From contig NZ_MLBF01000006.1 of assembly GCF_001936615.1 (NCBI RefSeq), positions 88,001-152,000 of the forward strand: a stretch of DNA of 64,000 nucleotides, written 5' to 3'. Shown in pieces: positions 26,450 to 34,644 of the stretch. Source of the stretch: Desulfosporosinus metallidurans. Lineage in GTDB: Bacteria > Bacillota > Desulfitobacteriia > Desulfitobacteriales > Desulfitobacteriaceae. The notes under the pieces are model-generated. The model worked only from the letters and a program-made list of their open reading frames with translations, made no database searches and was not told the origin of the DNA. Both the position numbers and the translations under genes were made by a program. Positions within the stretch are counted from its first letter, which is position 1, and every line of letters starts with the position of its first letter.

Positions 26450-27609
26450 ATCGTTATCTCGCCTCCCATGTCGCCAACCTCCCTCCCTCAGGGATCCGCA
26501 AGTTCTTTGATCTTGTCGCAACCATGAAAGATGTCATTTCATTAGGGGTCGGAGAACCTGATTTTGTAACTCCTTGGACTGTACGTGAAAGTGGCATTTT
26601 TTCTTTAGAACAAGGACAGACCATGTATACTAGTAACGCTGGCCTCTTTGAACTGCGTGAAGAACTTTCCCACCATTTAGCGACCTCTTTAGGACTTTCC
26701 TACAATCCGCTTGACGAGATTCTGATCACCTCGGGAGCAAGCGAAGCCGTCGACCTCGTGATGCGCGCTGTGCTTGCACCCGGAGATGTTGTCTTAGTCC
26801 CTGATCCCTCCTATGTATCCTATGCCCCTTGCGCCACGTTGGCTGGGGCAAGTGTTCGCTATGTTCCGACCCATGCCAAAGAAGCCTTTCGTTTACGTGT
26901 AGAAGACTTAACCCAAGCTTATTCGCCCAAGGCCAAGCTCTTAGTTCTGTCCTACCCCAATAATCCGACCGGTGCGATCATGCAACGCGAGGACCTTCTC
27001 CCCATTGCAGATTTTGTGGCCAAGCACGATCTACTCGTTCTTGCCGATGATATTTATTCCGATCTCACCTATGCTGGAGCACATACCTCTTTCGCAAGTT
27101 TGCCAGGCATGCACGACCGCACTCTCTTTGTCAGTGGCTTCTCGAAATCCTACGCCATGACCGGCTGGAGAATTGGGTACGTTGCCGGACATAAAGACCT
27201 CATCGGAGGTATGACTAAAATTCATCAATACACCATGCTTTGCGCCCCCATCACAGGACAATTCGCAGCCTTAGAAGCGCTACGTTCTGCCTCAGAAGCC
27301 AAAACAGATATGGTCACAGCCTATGATCGCCGACGCCGCCTCATGGTTCACGGTTTTCGGCAAATGGGTTTGGACTGTTTCGAGCCCTTAGGAGCCTTCT
27401 ATGTTTTTCCAAATATTTCCATTACTAACTTATCTTCGGAAGAGTTTGCCGAAGAACTCTTAAAAGAAGAAAAAGTAGCCGTTGTTCCTGGCACCGCCTT
27501 CGGACCATCTGGTGAAGGACATATTCGCTGTTCTTATGCCTATTCCACGGAACAACTTCAAGAAGCCCTCAAACGAATTGCACATTTTGTTAAGCCCAGA
27601 CTTGCCTGA
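26446..27609 (+). CDS. Class I/II aminotransferase (PLP-dependent)
   Basis: A 387-residue fold-type I aminotransferase. The Schiff-base lysine is in SGFSKSYAMTGWRIGYVAG, the cofactor-binding Asp/Tyr in LVLADDIYSDLTY, and the substrate Arg in GHIRCSYAYSTEQL. Its closest general class is AspC/PatA-like enzymes (subgroup I-gamma) that act on aspartate, alanine or aromatic amino acids. Translational coupling to the AsnC regulator is common for this pair in Firmicutes and Archaea. The true substrate cannot be read from the sequence. Confidence 0.93.
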   Translation: MNRYLASHVANLPPSGIRKFFDLVATMKDVISLGVGEPDFVTPWTVRESGIFSLEQGQTMYTSNAGLFELREELSHHLATSLGLSYNPLDEILITSGASEAVDLVMRAVLAPGDVVLVPDPSYVSYAPCATLAGASVRYVPTHAKEAFRLRVEDLTQAYSPKAKLLVLSYPNNPTGAIMQREDLLPIADFVAKHDLLVLADDIYSDLTYAGAHTSFASLPGMHDRTLFVSGFSKSYAMTGWRIGYVAGHKDLIGGMTKIHQYTMLCAPITGQFAALEALRSASEAKTDMVTAYDRRRRLMVHGFRQMGLDCFEPLGAFYVFPNISITNLSSEEFAEELLKEEKVAVVPGTAFGPSGEGHIRCSYAYSTEQLQEALKRIAHFVKPRLA

Positions 27610-27628
27610 AAGACTTCCTTCCTGGATA

Positions 27629-27663
27629 AGGTGCAAGTTGGGGGACGGTTCTTGAACTTGCAT
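27629..27663. repeat. REP-like hairpin repeat, copy 1
   Basis: Arms TGCAAGT and ACTTGCA enclose the core TGGGGGACGGTTCTTGA. It lies 20 nt after the aminotransferase stop. An inverted copy is at 28871-28903 and a related one at 57843-57878. Confidence 0.75.
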
Positions 27664-27728
27664 CATCATAAAATAAACTCGATTAACTTAAAGAGCCAGT
27701 CGTTGATTATTGAAAGATAAATGTTAGA

Positions 27729-28769
27729 CTACCTAGTTAATTGTTGCAAATATGGAGCAATGATTGGAGGAACTAACTTATCCTTTTCTCGTTCTGCCAA
27801 CCAAAGTTTATAACGGGAATCCTTAATATTGCGCATGACCAGAAAGGCGTTTCTCTGAAGAACACCCTTTCCACGCCATCCCGCGGCCGTCGTTTTGAAA
27901 TGTTGTTGAAACTCTCCTTTGCTTAAATTGAGAGTATCGAGTAAATCAACGCCACGGCGCAGCGGGAATACAGACGAGGACGGGGCAAAGGAAGAGAGCG
28001 CCTTTTGTTCGTCGTGAATCCTTTTTTGGTTGTGTGGACAAACCTCCTGACAAGTATCACACCCGAAAATTCGCATTCCAAGGAGTCCACACTCCACCTG
28101 CGTGAGAACCTCTTTACTCTGCGTAAGATAAGAGACGCAGTGTTTGGCCGCGAACGGTTCTTGCCCGATGATCTGCGCTGGACATGCTTCGGCACATCTT
28201 TGACAGGCTCCACATTGATCCAGCATGGGGGGATGATCTGGTTCAATCTCTTGATCTAGTAGGAGTAAAGCTAAGGCCACAAACGAACCATAACCCGGGA
28301 TAATAAGGTGTTGATTGCGGCCGATCCAACCAAGCCCCGCCCGAACTGCAAAGGCACGCTCCACTAATGGCCCAGTATCCACTTGCCAGCGAAAGGTCCC
28401 TGGCCAACCCTCAATAACCATGGTCTGTACCAGGACATTTATCTTTTGTTGAAGAACACGATGATAGTCTTCTCCCACTGCAGAGCGGGCAATCACACCC
28501 TCTCCTTCCTTAGATGGTAGTGTGGATGGGAGCGGATAAGCCAGGGCGACCACTGTCAGACAGCTTTGCCAATTCGCTTGGGGATCGATCCGTTGCTCAA
28601 TTTCCTTATCTTCAAAAGGAGCCGCCACTCCTTGATCCATCCGAGCCTTTAACAATTGGGCCAAACCGTTAATTGGGTCCGCTGTGGTAAAACCGACTGA
28701 AACAAAACCCAATTCATATCCCCATGTTTTAATATTTGTTTTCCACCGTATTTGTTCGACCGCTTCCAT
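27729..28769 (-). CDS. queG: Epoxyqueuosine reductase
   Basis: A 346-residue cobalamin- and iron-sulfur-dependent enzyme that performs the last step of queuosine synthesis on tRNA. Two ferredoxin-type motifs are present: CGACQRCAEACP and CDTCQEVCPHN. The N-terminal half has the DUF1730 region with RAFAVRAGLGWIGRNQHLI. The length fits the QueG family of Firmicutes, without a C-terminal HEAT-repeat extension. The gene stands alone between two inverted REP-like hairpins. Confidence 0.95.
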   Translation of the reverse strand: MEAVEQIRWKTNIKTWGYELGFVSVGFTTADPINGLAQLLKARMDQGVAAPFEDKEIEQRIDPQANWQSCLTVVALAYPLPSTLPSKEGEGVIARSAVGEDYHRVLQQKINVLVQTMVIEGWPGTFRWQVDTGPLVERAFAVRAGLGWIGRNQHLIIPGYGSFVALALLLLDQEIEPDHPPMLDQCGACQRCAEACPAQIIGQEPFAAKHCVSYLTQSKEVLTQVECGLLGMRIFGCDTCQEVCPHNQKRIHDEQKALSSFAPSSSVFPLRRGVDLLDTLNLSKGEFQQHFKTTAAGWRGKGVLQRNAFLVMRNIKDSRYKLWLAEREKDKLVPPIIAPYLQQLTR

Positions 28770-28870
28770 AGTTCCTCCTCAAGCGAAACCTGCACGAAAG
28801 AATGGCGTGTAGGTTCATTGGCATCCGTGAGAAGTATAACTTTCTAAAGACACAAATGCAACTAAAGCTC

Positions 28871-28903
28871 ATGCAAGTCAAGAACCGTCCCTTACTTGCA
28901 CCT
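28871..28903. repeat. REP-like hairpin repeat, copy 2 (inverted relative to copy 1)
   Basis: Arms TGCAAGT and ACTTGCA enclose CAAGAACCGTCCCTT, the reverse complement of the copy 1 core with one or two changes. Together with copy 1 it frames queG. Confidence 0.75.
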
Positions 28904-28986
28904 GACTTACATATAAAGAAACTTGGCTAGCGCAAGCCCTGGCGAAGGCTGTCGACTTAGTTGCGCTTATACCTCCAGAAGCAAAA

Positions 28987-29020
28987 AAACAAACCTCTCA
29001 CTTAAGTGAGGGGTTTGTTT
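28987..29020 (-). terminator. Terminator of the rubrerythrin operon
   Basis: A 17-bp stem with one mismatch (AAACAAACC outer, CTCACTT inner), followed on the minus strand by TTTTGC after a run of Ts. It lies 20 nt after the rubrerythrin stop. Confidence 0.85.
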
Positions 29021-29040
29021 CACACTATCGATTGACTTTC

Positions 29041-29529
29041 TTAGAACAATCGGTCCAAAAGCCCTTTGAAAGCAGCTGCATGACGAGCTTCGTCTTTCGA
29101 CGCTCTCTCAAAGAATTCCACGGCCGCCATGTTTCCATCCTTACGGGCTATTTCTGCTGCTTCAGCTTTTCCCTTTTGAGCTCCGAGTTCTGCCTCAACA
29201 CGCCATGCTAGATTTTCCTTGGTGGACTTAACCTTGCCTCGAATGGCATAGATTTCGGACGCATGAGCGGCCTCTTCTTGCCCAATCTTCATAAAGGCCT
29301 GAGCAACTTCGGGGTAGCCCTCTTCTTCCGCTTTCTTGGCAAAAGCATAATACATGCCAACTTCTTCAGTTTCTCCATCCCAGTTTCCCGATAAATTACC
29401 CGCCGTCTTATTTTCGTCAGCCGACAAAAGTACAAATTTCTCCTTAGGAGCCCCACACATCGGACAACGATCCGGTGCCTCATCTCCTTCATGAATATAT
29501 CCACATACACTACATTGCCATTTCTTCAT
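29041..29529 (-). CDS. Reverse-type rubrerythrin
   Basis: A 162-residue peroxide-detoxifying protein. The rubredoxin-like iron site is N-terminal (CSVCGYIHEGDEAPDRCPMCG), and the four-helix diiron domain follows, with EVGMYYAFAKKAEEE, GQEEAAHASE and the final DEARHAAAF. This order is the reverse of classical rubrerythrin and marks it as a reverse rubrerythrin, which in Clostridium acts as an NADH-dependent peroxidase with an electron-transfer partner. The ATG at 29529 follows GGGGG by about 10 nt; a longer frame upstream reads through that site. It is downstream of the rubredoxin-flavoprotein gene, a plausible partner. Confidence 0.9.
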   Translation of the reverse strand: MKKWQCSVCGYIHEGDEAPDRCPMCGAPKEKFVLLSADENKTAGNLSGNWDGETEEVGMYYAFAKKAEEEGYPEVAQAFMKIGQEEAAHASEIYAIRGKVKSTKENLAWRVEAELGAQKGKAEAAEIARKDGNMAAVEFFERASKDEARHAAAFKGLLDRLF

Positions 29530-29580
29530 TACTAAGTTACCCCCTTCATTCTTATAAGCTATCAACTATAAAAAGCGCCC

Positions 29581-30225
29581 TTACTTACTTGCTCTGAAAA
29601 AAGCGTAGGTCATTGGATCCCCTTCTTGTAGGATCTCTCCGGCTGTTACATCCGCAAGAAATAACGTATGTGTTCCTGCATCCAACTGCCCCATAACCGT
29701 TGCTTCCATGGTTACTAGCGAATCATTAAGTAAAAAGACTCCCGATTCTCCACGATGAACTGCTAACCCTTCAAACTTATTAACATCGCGACCTGAGCGA
29801 TATCCGAACCCACGAGCATAATCGTGACCTGTTTGATTTAGTACTGAGACGCCAAACTTGCCACTTTTTTGAATTAATTCGTGAGTAAAGTTTTGCTTAT
29901 TGATTCCAATCGCCAATCTCGCCGGCTCTGCTGTAACTTGAAAACAAGTGTTAGCACATTGACCATTATCCCTGCCTTCAGCCTGAGCCGTAATAATATA
30001 GAGACCATACGAAATCCGGTAAAGCGCTTGACGAATAGCCGTTGCTTTGTCCGGTTGCTCGCTTACCGTTTTTATGACCGATTTAACTTCATTGGACTTA
30101 CTAGCTTCATCCTCTGTTACAAGTTCAAAGAAACTTGCATCTACACCGCAAATTGGACATATTTCCGGCGGATTTTCGCCATTATGAATGTAACCGCATA
30201 CAGTACAACGCCAACGTTTCTCCAT
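29581..30225 (-). CDS. Rubredoxin-flavin reductase fusion (high-molecular-weight rubredoxin type)
   Basis: A 214-residue fusion. Residues 1-34 form a rubredoxin-like domain (CTVCGYIHNG, CPICG), then a linker of about 25 residues, then an FMN-binding split-barrel flavin reductase domain (about 60-214, containing ALYRISYGLYIITA and FGVSVLNQTG). The architecture resembles Hrb of Moorella, which passes electrons from NADH to a flavodiiron protein. It lies 52 nt upstream of the reverse rubrerythrin gene, so it may supply electrons to that peroxidase. This partnership is inference. Confidence 0.87.
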   Translation of the reverse strand: MEKRWRCTVCGYIHNGENPPEICPICGVDASFFELVTEDEASKSNEVKSVIKTVSEQPDKATAIRQALYRISYGLYIITAQAEGRDNGQCANTCFQVTAEPARLAIGINKQNFTHELIQKSGKFGVSVLNQTGHDYARGFGYRSGRDVNKFEGLAVHRGESGVFLLNDSLVTMEATVMGQLDAGTHTLFLADVTAGEILQEGDPMTYAFFRASK

Positions 30226-30354
30226 TTACCATAACAACTCCCCTCATTGTAATAATTATAACTTTATAATTTGTACAGGTCAAGTAATTTTCCTGTACTT
30301 CCATTATTTATTTAATCCAATCCTCAGCGCAATCGTATTCCTTAATGACATCAG

Positions 30355-31926
30355 TCATGACTTTTTGAAGAAACCATATTCCCGCTCGAGAAACCGGGGA
30401 TCATTCAGGTTATTCTTTGCATCAAGCATGACTTGTCGACGAACCTGTTCTTTGAACTGACCGAACTTTTCTCCTTCGAGCCCCTTTCCATGGGTATATT
30501 CTCCGAAATAAGCCCAATTCAGCAGATTATCTCGTTCCAATAAAAAGGCACATTCACTTCTAATTTGCTCCTGAATCCAGTTAAACCGTTCTATTGTTTC
30601 TTCTTCAACCTGTTTTCCACCAAGAAAATCCGCTCGCCACAGGTCAAGCAGGTCCTCTACCCTTTGTTTGTTGTAAACTTGCCCATTCCAGCCAATTTCC
30701 CAAGCAAAGTGGCGCATCTTACTGCGAACCTTAGGATGTTCAGCTTCCCCTTTTAAGGCACTCATAAAGGTCAGTGTCCCTACCATATGATGCCCTACTA
30801 AATATTCGAGTTCTCGTTCTCCCTTATTCCCTCCGGGGAGAACCATGCTCCATTGGAAGCGGGGCAAAATTTCCCTAACCAATCGAGCACTCTCCCTTTC
30901 ATGTTGGAGAAAGTGCCGTTTTCCTGCTGGAACTAATTCGAAATGTTTTTTTGCCTTCGCTTGTGTTGCAGTTATACGTTTTATAACTATAGTATCTGGA
31001 TAGTTATCCAGCCTTCCACCGCGAACTTCAACATTCTTGTCTTTCCATCTCTCAAGATTCTTATCAACTAACTTGAACCCCTCTACTTGATAGCCCTGAT
31101 TGGTTAAGCGCACAGTTCCCCAAACATAACATTCCCGGCTGGCTGTTTCCCATTTCCCCATGTCATGAAATAACGCAGCCAACCGCAATAACACTCGATT
31201 AGGCGTATTTCTCACGACATGCCGAGTATGTTCCCAAGCATCCTTTGTATGATAGCGATTTTGCACTAGTCCTTTAAGCCGCGCCAATTCAGGGATGTAC
31301 ATTTGCCAATACCCTAAGTCATCAAGAAGTCCCAGTGCTTTGTCAATCTCTTCTAAAACTAGAATTCGAGCTAATTCTTCAGTGACCCGCTCAGAAGAAA
31401 CTTTATGTAATAGTGAGAGGTTATCGACTGCAGCCTGCCACGTCTCCTGTTCAATTTCAAAACCGTACCGGACCGATAGGCGTATGAGTCGCATAATTCT
31501 CAACGGATCTTCCACAAAACGATCTACTGCACAGCCGCATGCTCTCAGTCGTCTTTCATCTAAATCCTGCAGACCCCCTAAAGGGTCTTTGATCTCTCCA
31601 GTCCGAACATCTTGATAAATCGCATTCAGTGTGAAATCCCTGCGCAGGGCATCCTTTTCCACCTCTCCGGAGAAAGACGCAATGTCCAAACGCTCTGTCT
31701 CCTTGAACAAACTGACCGTCTGAAGGTGTGCCCCTATCACGTGTGGCGTATAGCCCCAATCAGACAGTTTTATCTCTATTTCCTGGAGGGGAAGTGTTGT
31801 AACCACATCCACGTCTTTTGCAGGGATCCCCAATTGTGCATCGCGAACTGCCCCACCAACTATGTAGAGTGGACCTAGGTCACTGAGTTTTTTCAGGATC
31901 TCTCGTTGGAACGATGTGCCAATCAT
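30355..31926 (-). CDS. cca: CCA-adding enzyme / poly(A) polymerase-like with HD domain and an insertion
   Basis: A 523-residue class II nucleotidyltransferase. The head has YIVGGAVRDAQLG (21-33) and the catalytic DVDVVTT (38-44), then RRDFTLNAIY (95-104) and the base-recognition EDPLRIMRLIRLS (139-151). An HD domain follows (ALFHDMGKWET, H254-D255). About 65 residues (264-330) interrupt the HD domain before HFLQHERESA and look like a small beta-rich module (GTVRLTNQGYQVEGF, KNVEVRGGRLDNYPDTIVI). The enzyme adds or repairs CCA on tRNA, or could be a poly(A) polymerase. The tRNA gene in this window encodes its CCA. Confidence 0.85.
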   Translation of the reverse strand: MIGTSFQREILKKLSDLGPLYIVGGAVRDAQLGIPAKDVDVVTTLPLQEIEIKLSDWGYTPHVIGAHLQTVSLFKETERLDIASFSGEVEKDALRRDFTLNAIYQDVRTGEIKDPLGGLQDLDERRLRACGCAVDRFVEDPLRIMRLIRLSVRYGFEIEQETWQAAVDNLSLLHKVSSERVTEELARILVLEEIDKALGLLDDLGYWQMYIPELARLKGLVQNRYHTKDAWEHTRHVVRNTPNRVLLRLAALFHDMGKWETASRECYVWGTVRLTNQGYQVEGFKLVDKNLERWKDKNVEVRGGRLDNYPDTIVIKRITATQAKAKKHFELVPAGKRHFLQHERESARLVREILPRFQWSMVLPGGNKGERELEYLVGHHMVGTLTFMSALKGEAEHPKVRSKMRHFAWEIGWNGQVYNKQRVEDLLDLWRADFLGGKQVEEETIERFNWIQEQIRSECAFLLERDNLLNWAYFGEYTHGKGLEGEKFGQFKEQVRRQVMLDAKNNLNDPRFLEREYGFFKKS

Positions 31927-32050
31927 GCAACCCCTCCGTTCGCTTTTACATTTATGGTTATGCTTATGTTCTCTTTGCTATAAGCCATTAATAAACATAA
32001 ACATTTTCTCCAACAAATCGATTTTCTACTCTTGATTAGTGGTCCACGTT

Positions 32051-32932
32051 TTAACAGAGTACGGAAATTTTTGGCCCAATTTGAATATGCCATGTGCTTA
32101 CTGGACCACATTCCCCATCAAGATCCGAAGAGATCGATCGATCCGTATGTACCGTCAGTTCTGCTGTCTGAAATTCTTTGATTTTTTCGCCATCAACTTT
32201 TTCTCCACGCAAAACTTTTAAGAGGAGTCGAATAGTTTCAGGCCAGCCTGCTGCCGGAACCATTAAGATATCCAGTTTCCCATCAGTCAAAGAAGCCCTT
32301 GGCACAAGTTGTCTCATTCCCCCAACCGAAAGACCATTTACGGCCATAAACAAGACAACCTCTTCAATACATCGTTGGCCGTCATTCTCAAACTCAACCC
32401 GAAAGGGCCGAAATGAAGGGAGGGTCTCAATCCCTTTGAGAAAATAGGCCAATTGCCCGAGTGTATTCTTGACGCGAGTATCCACCTTTTGGGATACATC
32501 CGTTAAAAGTCCTGCACTTGCCACATTAACAAAATATCGATCGTTGAGCTTTCCTGTATCCATCTCAAAAATGTTTCCCTTAGCTATGACTTTACACGCT
32601 TCCGGAATACTTTTCGGTAAGCGCAACGCATAGGCCAAATCATTCGCGGTTCCCACGGGCAAAATGCCAAGTGCAGGACGTTGTTTCGCCGAAACGTGTA
32701 GCAATCCGTTCACCGCTTGATGAATACTTCCATCTCCTCCAGCAATAACCAAGCGATCTACATCCGTGCTTTGAGCCGAGATCTGTTCAATATCTTCGGG
32801 AGAAGACGCCCGATGAACGCATACCTGATTGCCACCTTCTTGAAAAACACGGATCACAGTATCCAGTTGGGCGGTTAATTTACGTCGCCCTGCGTAGGGA
32901 TTATAGATCAACCGCAATCGTTTACTTTTCAT
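32051..32932 (-). CDS. Diacylglycerol kinase-family lipid kinase (YegS/DgkB-like)
   Basis: A 293-residue kinase. The N-terminal RLIYNPYAGRRK and the nucleotide-binding VIAGGDGSIHQAVNGL, with GILPVGTANDLAYAL, are the standard DAGK catalytic-domain blocks. It would phosphorylate diacylglycerol or a related lipid to phosphatidic acid. The GGDGT motif has Ser in the final place, a common variant. It overlaps the small membrane protein gene upstream by 11 nt, so the three genes 34531-32051 appear to be one transcript. The true lipid substrate is not known. Confidence 0.92.
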   Translation of the reverse strand: MKSKRLRLIYNPYAGRRKLTAQLDTVIRVFQEGGNQVCVHRASSPEDIEQISAQSTDVDRLVIAGGDGSIHQAVNGLLHVSAKQRPALGILPVGTANDLAYALRLPKSIPEACKVIAKGNIFEMDTGKLNDRYFVNVASAGLLTDVSQKVDTRVKNTLGQLAYFLKGIETLPSFRPFRVEFENDGQRCIEEVVLFMAVNGLSVGGMRQLVPRASLTDGKLDILMVPAAGWPETIRLLLKVLRGEKVDGEKIKEFQTAELTVHTDRSISSDLDGECGPVSTWHIQIGPKISVLC

Positions 32933-33371
32933 GGCTGTTGTTCATCGACTCCTTGTCAAGCTCTAGCTTACGTTCTTCCAATCGCGTGTGTAACTGGCGA
33001 ATTTTCGTATTCAGTAAGTGCGCATTAAACAGAAAAACGGTGGCAAGAATAACGGCGATTAAACCGCTCTGAATTAACACGGCCCTCGTTTCATCGTACG
33101 GAAAAGCATGGATTACCATATACTCCATAATAAGATTGGCAATCGGAAAGAATAGCGCTTCTATAGCGAGCCCTCGAAAAATAAGAATCCATAGATCTTT
33201 ATTGCTCTTATCCTCCTGAAACCCTTTACGGATCAAAAGCCCCAAAGCCAGAATTGCACCAGCAAAAAAAGCGATCAGACCATATTTACCTATGGCCACC
33301 CCAACATTAAGATTAGCGCCCAAGCCCCATAATACAGCGCCTAAGAAAATTGAAAGCAGCTTATTAATCAC
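32922..33371 (-). CDS. Conserved membrane protein of unknown function
   Basis: A 149-residue protein with four predicted membrane helices (about 3-22, 28-47, 62-85 and 98-118) and a charged C-terminal tail (about 120-149) that is likely helical or coiled-coil (TKIRQLHTRLEERKLELDK). No family is recognised. It overlaps the aminopeptidase by 4 nt and the lipid kinase by 11 nt, so it is tightly coupled to both. That arrangement suggests a shared role at the membrane, but nothing more specific can be said. Confidence 0.72.
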   Translation of the reverse strand: MINKLLSIFLGAVLWGLGANLNVGVAIGKYGLIAFFAGAILALGLLIRKGFQEDKSNKDLWILIFRGLAIEALFFPIANLIMEYMVIHAFPYDETRAVLIQSGLIAVILATVFLFNAHLLNTKIRQLHTRLEERKLELDKESMNNSHEK

Positions 33372-34531
33372 GATACCCCTCCATAAATATTCCCAGTAAT
33401 AGTTTCTCCAAATGGTGTTTTCAGATTTTCAGGATTTAAAGCCTCAAGCTCTGGTAAGACAAAGCGCCCATCTTTTCGGATTAGCTTTTCATCAAAGTAA
33501 ATCTCTCCACCGCCATAGTCTGGTCTTTGAATACACACTAAATCCCAGTGAATAGCGGATTTATTTCCATTGTCGCAATCGTCATAACAGGCTCCGGGAG
33601 TGAAATGGAAACTTCCATCAATCTTTTCATCAAACAATGTGTCCTTTATGGGTGTCTGAATATACGGATTAACCCCGATAGCAAATTCGCCAACGTAACG
33701 TGCTCCCTCGTCGGTATTAAAGACGGATTCAATTCGTTCCGTATCGTTGGCAGTTGCTTTAACAATCTTTCCGTTTTCAAAGTCTAAAACGACAGTATCA
33801 TAAGTGAAACCCTGGTAAAGTGACGGTGTGTTATAGCTAATTCGTCCCTTGATTGATTCTTTCAGTGGGGCACTAAATACCTCTCCATCAGGGATATTAA
33901 GGCGTCCGTCACATTTAATGGCTGGCATCCCTTTGATAGAGAATTCCAAATTCGTTCCTGGTCCAACAATATGTACACGATCCGTTTTCTCCATCAAGTC
34001 CTTCAGCGGATCCATGGCCCTCGACATCTTAGAATAATCCAAGTTACACACATCAAAGTAAAAATCCTCAAAACCTTCAAGGCTCGTATTCGCTAATTGA
34101 GCCATTGCAGGATTTGGATATCTCAACACACACCAACGAGTATGGGGCACCCGTTGCTCCGAATGCACAGGTTTTTGGTAGTGAGACGCATATAGTTTCA
34201 TGCTTTCACTAGGGACGTCTGCCCACTCATTGACATTTTCTCCCGCCCGAATTCCAATATAAGCTTGCATTTCTTTCATGCGTGCTAGATCCCAACGCGT
34301 CATGGCTTCCGCCTGCTCCACTGAGAATTCTTTCAATACTTCTCGTAGTAAGGTATGATTAATAGTAGATACAAACGGCATTCCACCTGCTTGATAGGCA
34401 TAGCGCACTAGCGCTTGGGCAAGTGGAATATCTTGGCCTATCACTTCAATAAGAATCTTTTCGCTGGGTTTAAGGGCAATCGAGTAATTGATTAAAGAAT
34501 CGGCGAGTTTTTCAATACGGGAGTCTTTCAT
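33368..34531 (-). CDS. M29-family aminopeptidase
   Basis: A 387-residue metallo-aminopeptidase of the AmpS/PepS/AmpT family. Probable metal ligands can be seen in order: the Glu in DGEVFSAP, the Glu in RYVGEFAIGVN, the His in SFHFTPGACYDD and the His/Asp in SAIHWDLVC. The N-terminal domain starts with DSRIEKLADSLINYSIAL. It releases N-terminal amino acids from peptides in the cytoplasm. It heads a three-gene overlapping run and is divergent from the pseudouridine synthase gene; the 113-nt gap between them must hold both promoters. Confidence 0.93.
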   Translation of the reverse strand: MKDSRIEKLADSLINYSIALKPSEKILIEVIGQDIPLAQALVRYAYQAGGMPFVSTINHTLLREVLKEFSVEQAEAMTRWDLARMKEMQAYIGIRAGENVNEWADVPSESMKLYASHYQKPVHSEQRVPHTRWCVLRYPNPAMAQLANTSLEGFEDFYFDVCNLDYSKMSRAMDPLKDLMEKTDRVHIVGPGTNLEFSIKGMPAIKCDGRLNIPDGEVFSAPLKESIKGRISYNTPSLYQGFTYDTVVLDFENGKIVKATANDTERIESVFNTDEGARYVGEFAIGVNPYIQTPIKDTLFDEKIDGSFHFTPGACYDDCDNGNKSAIHWDLVCIQRPDYGGGEIYFDEKLIRKDGRFVLPELEALNPENLKTPFGETITGNIYGGVS

Positions 34532-34644
34532 TTTTGGGCCTCCTTACAATCTCTATCAGGCAAAGACATATATGAAGTTTATATTCTTCATGCTTGATAA
34601 TTTTCCTTTTTATCGTCAATTTTATGTCAGAAAGGGAGGAATAT

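Noticed and set aside
32010..32110. Minus-strand open frame overlapping the end of the lipid kinase gene
   Set aside because: It reads the kinase C-terminus in another frame, with no ribosome site and no family motif.
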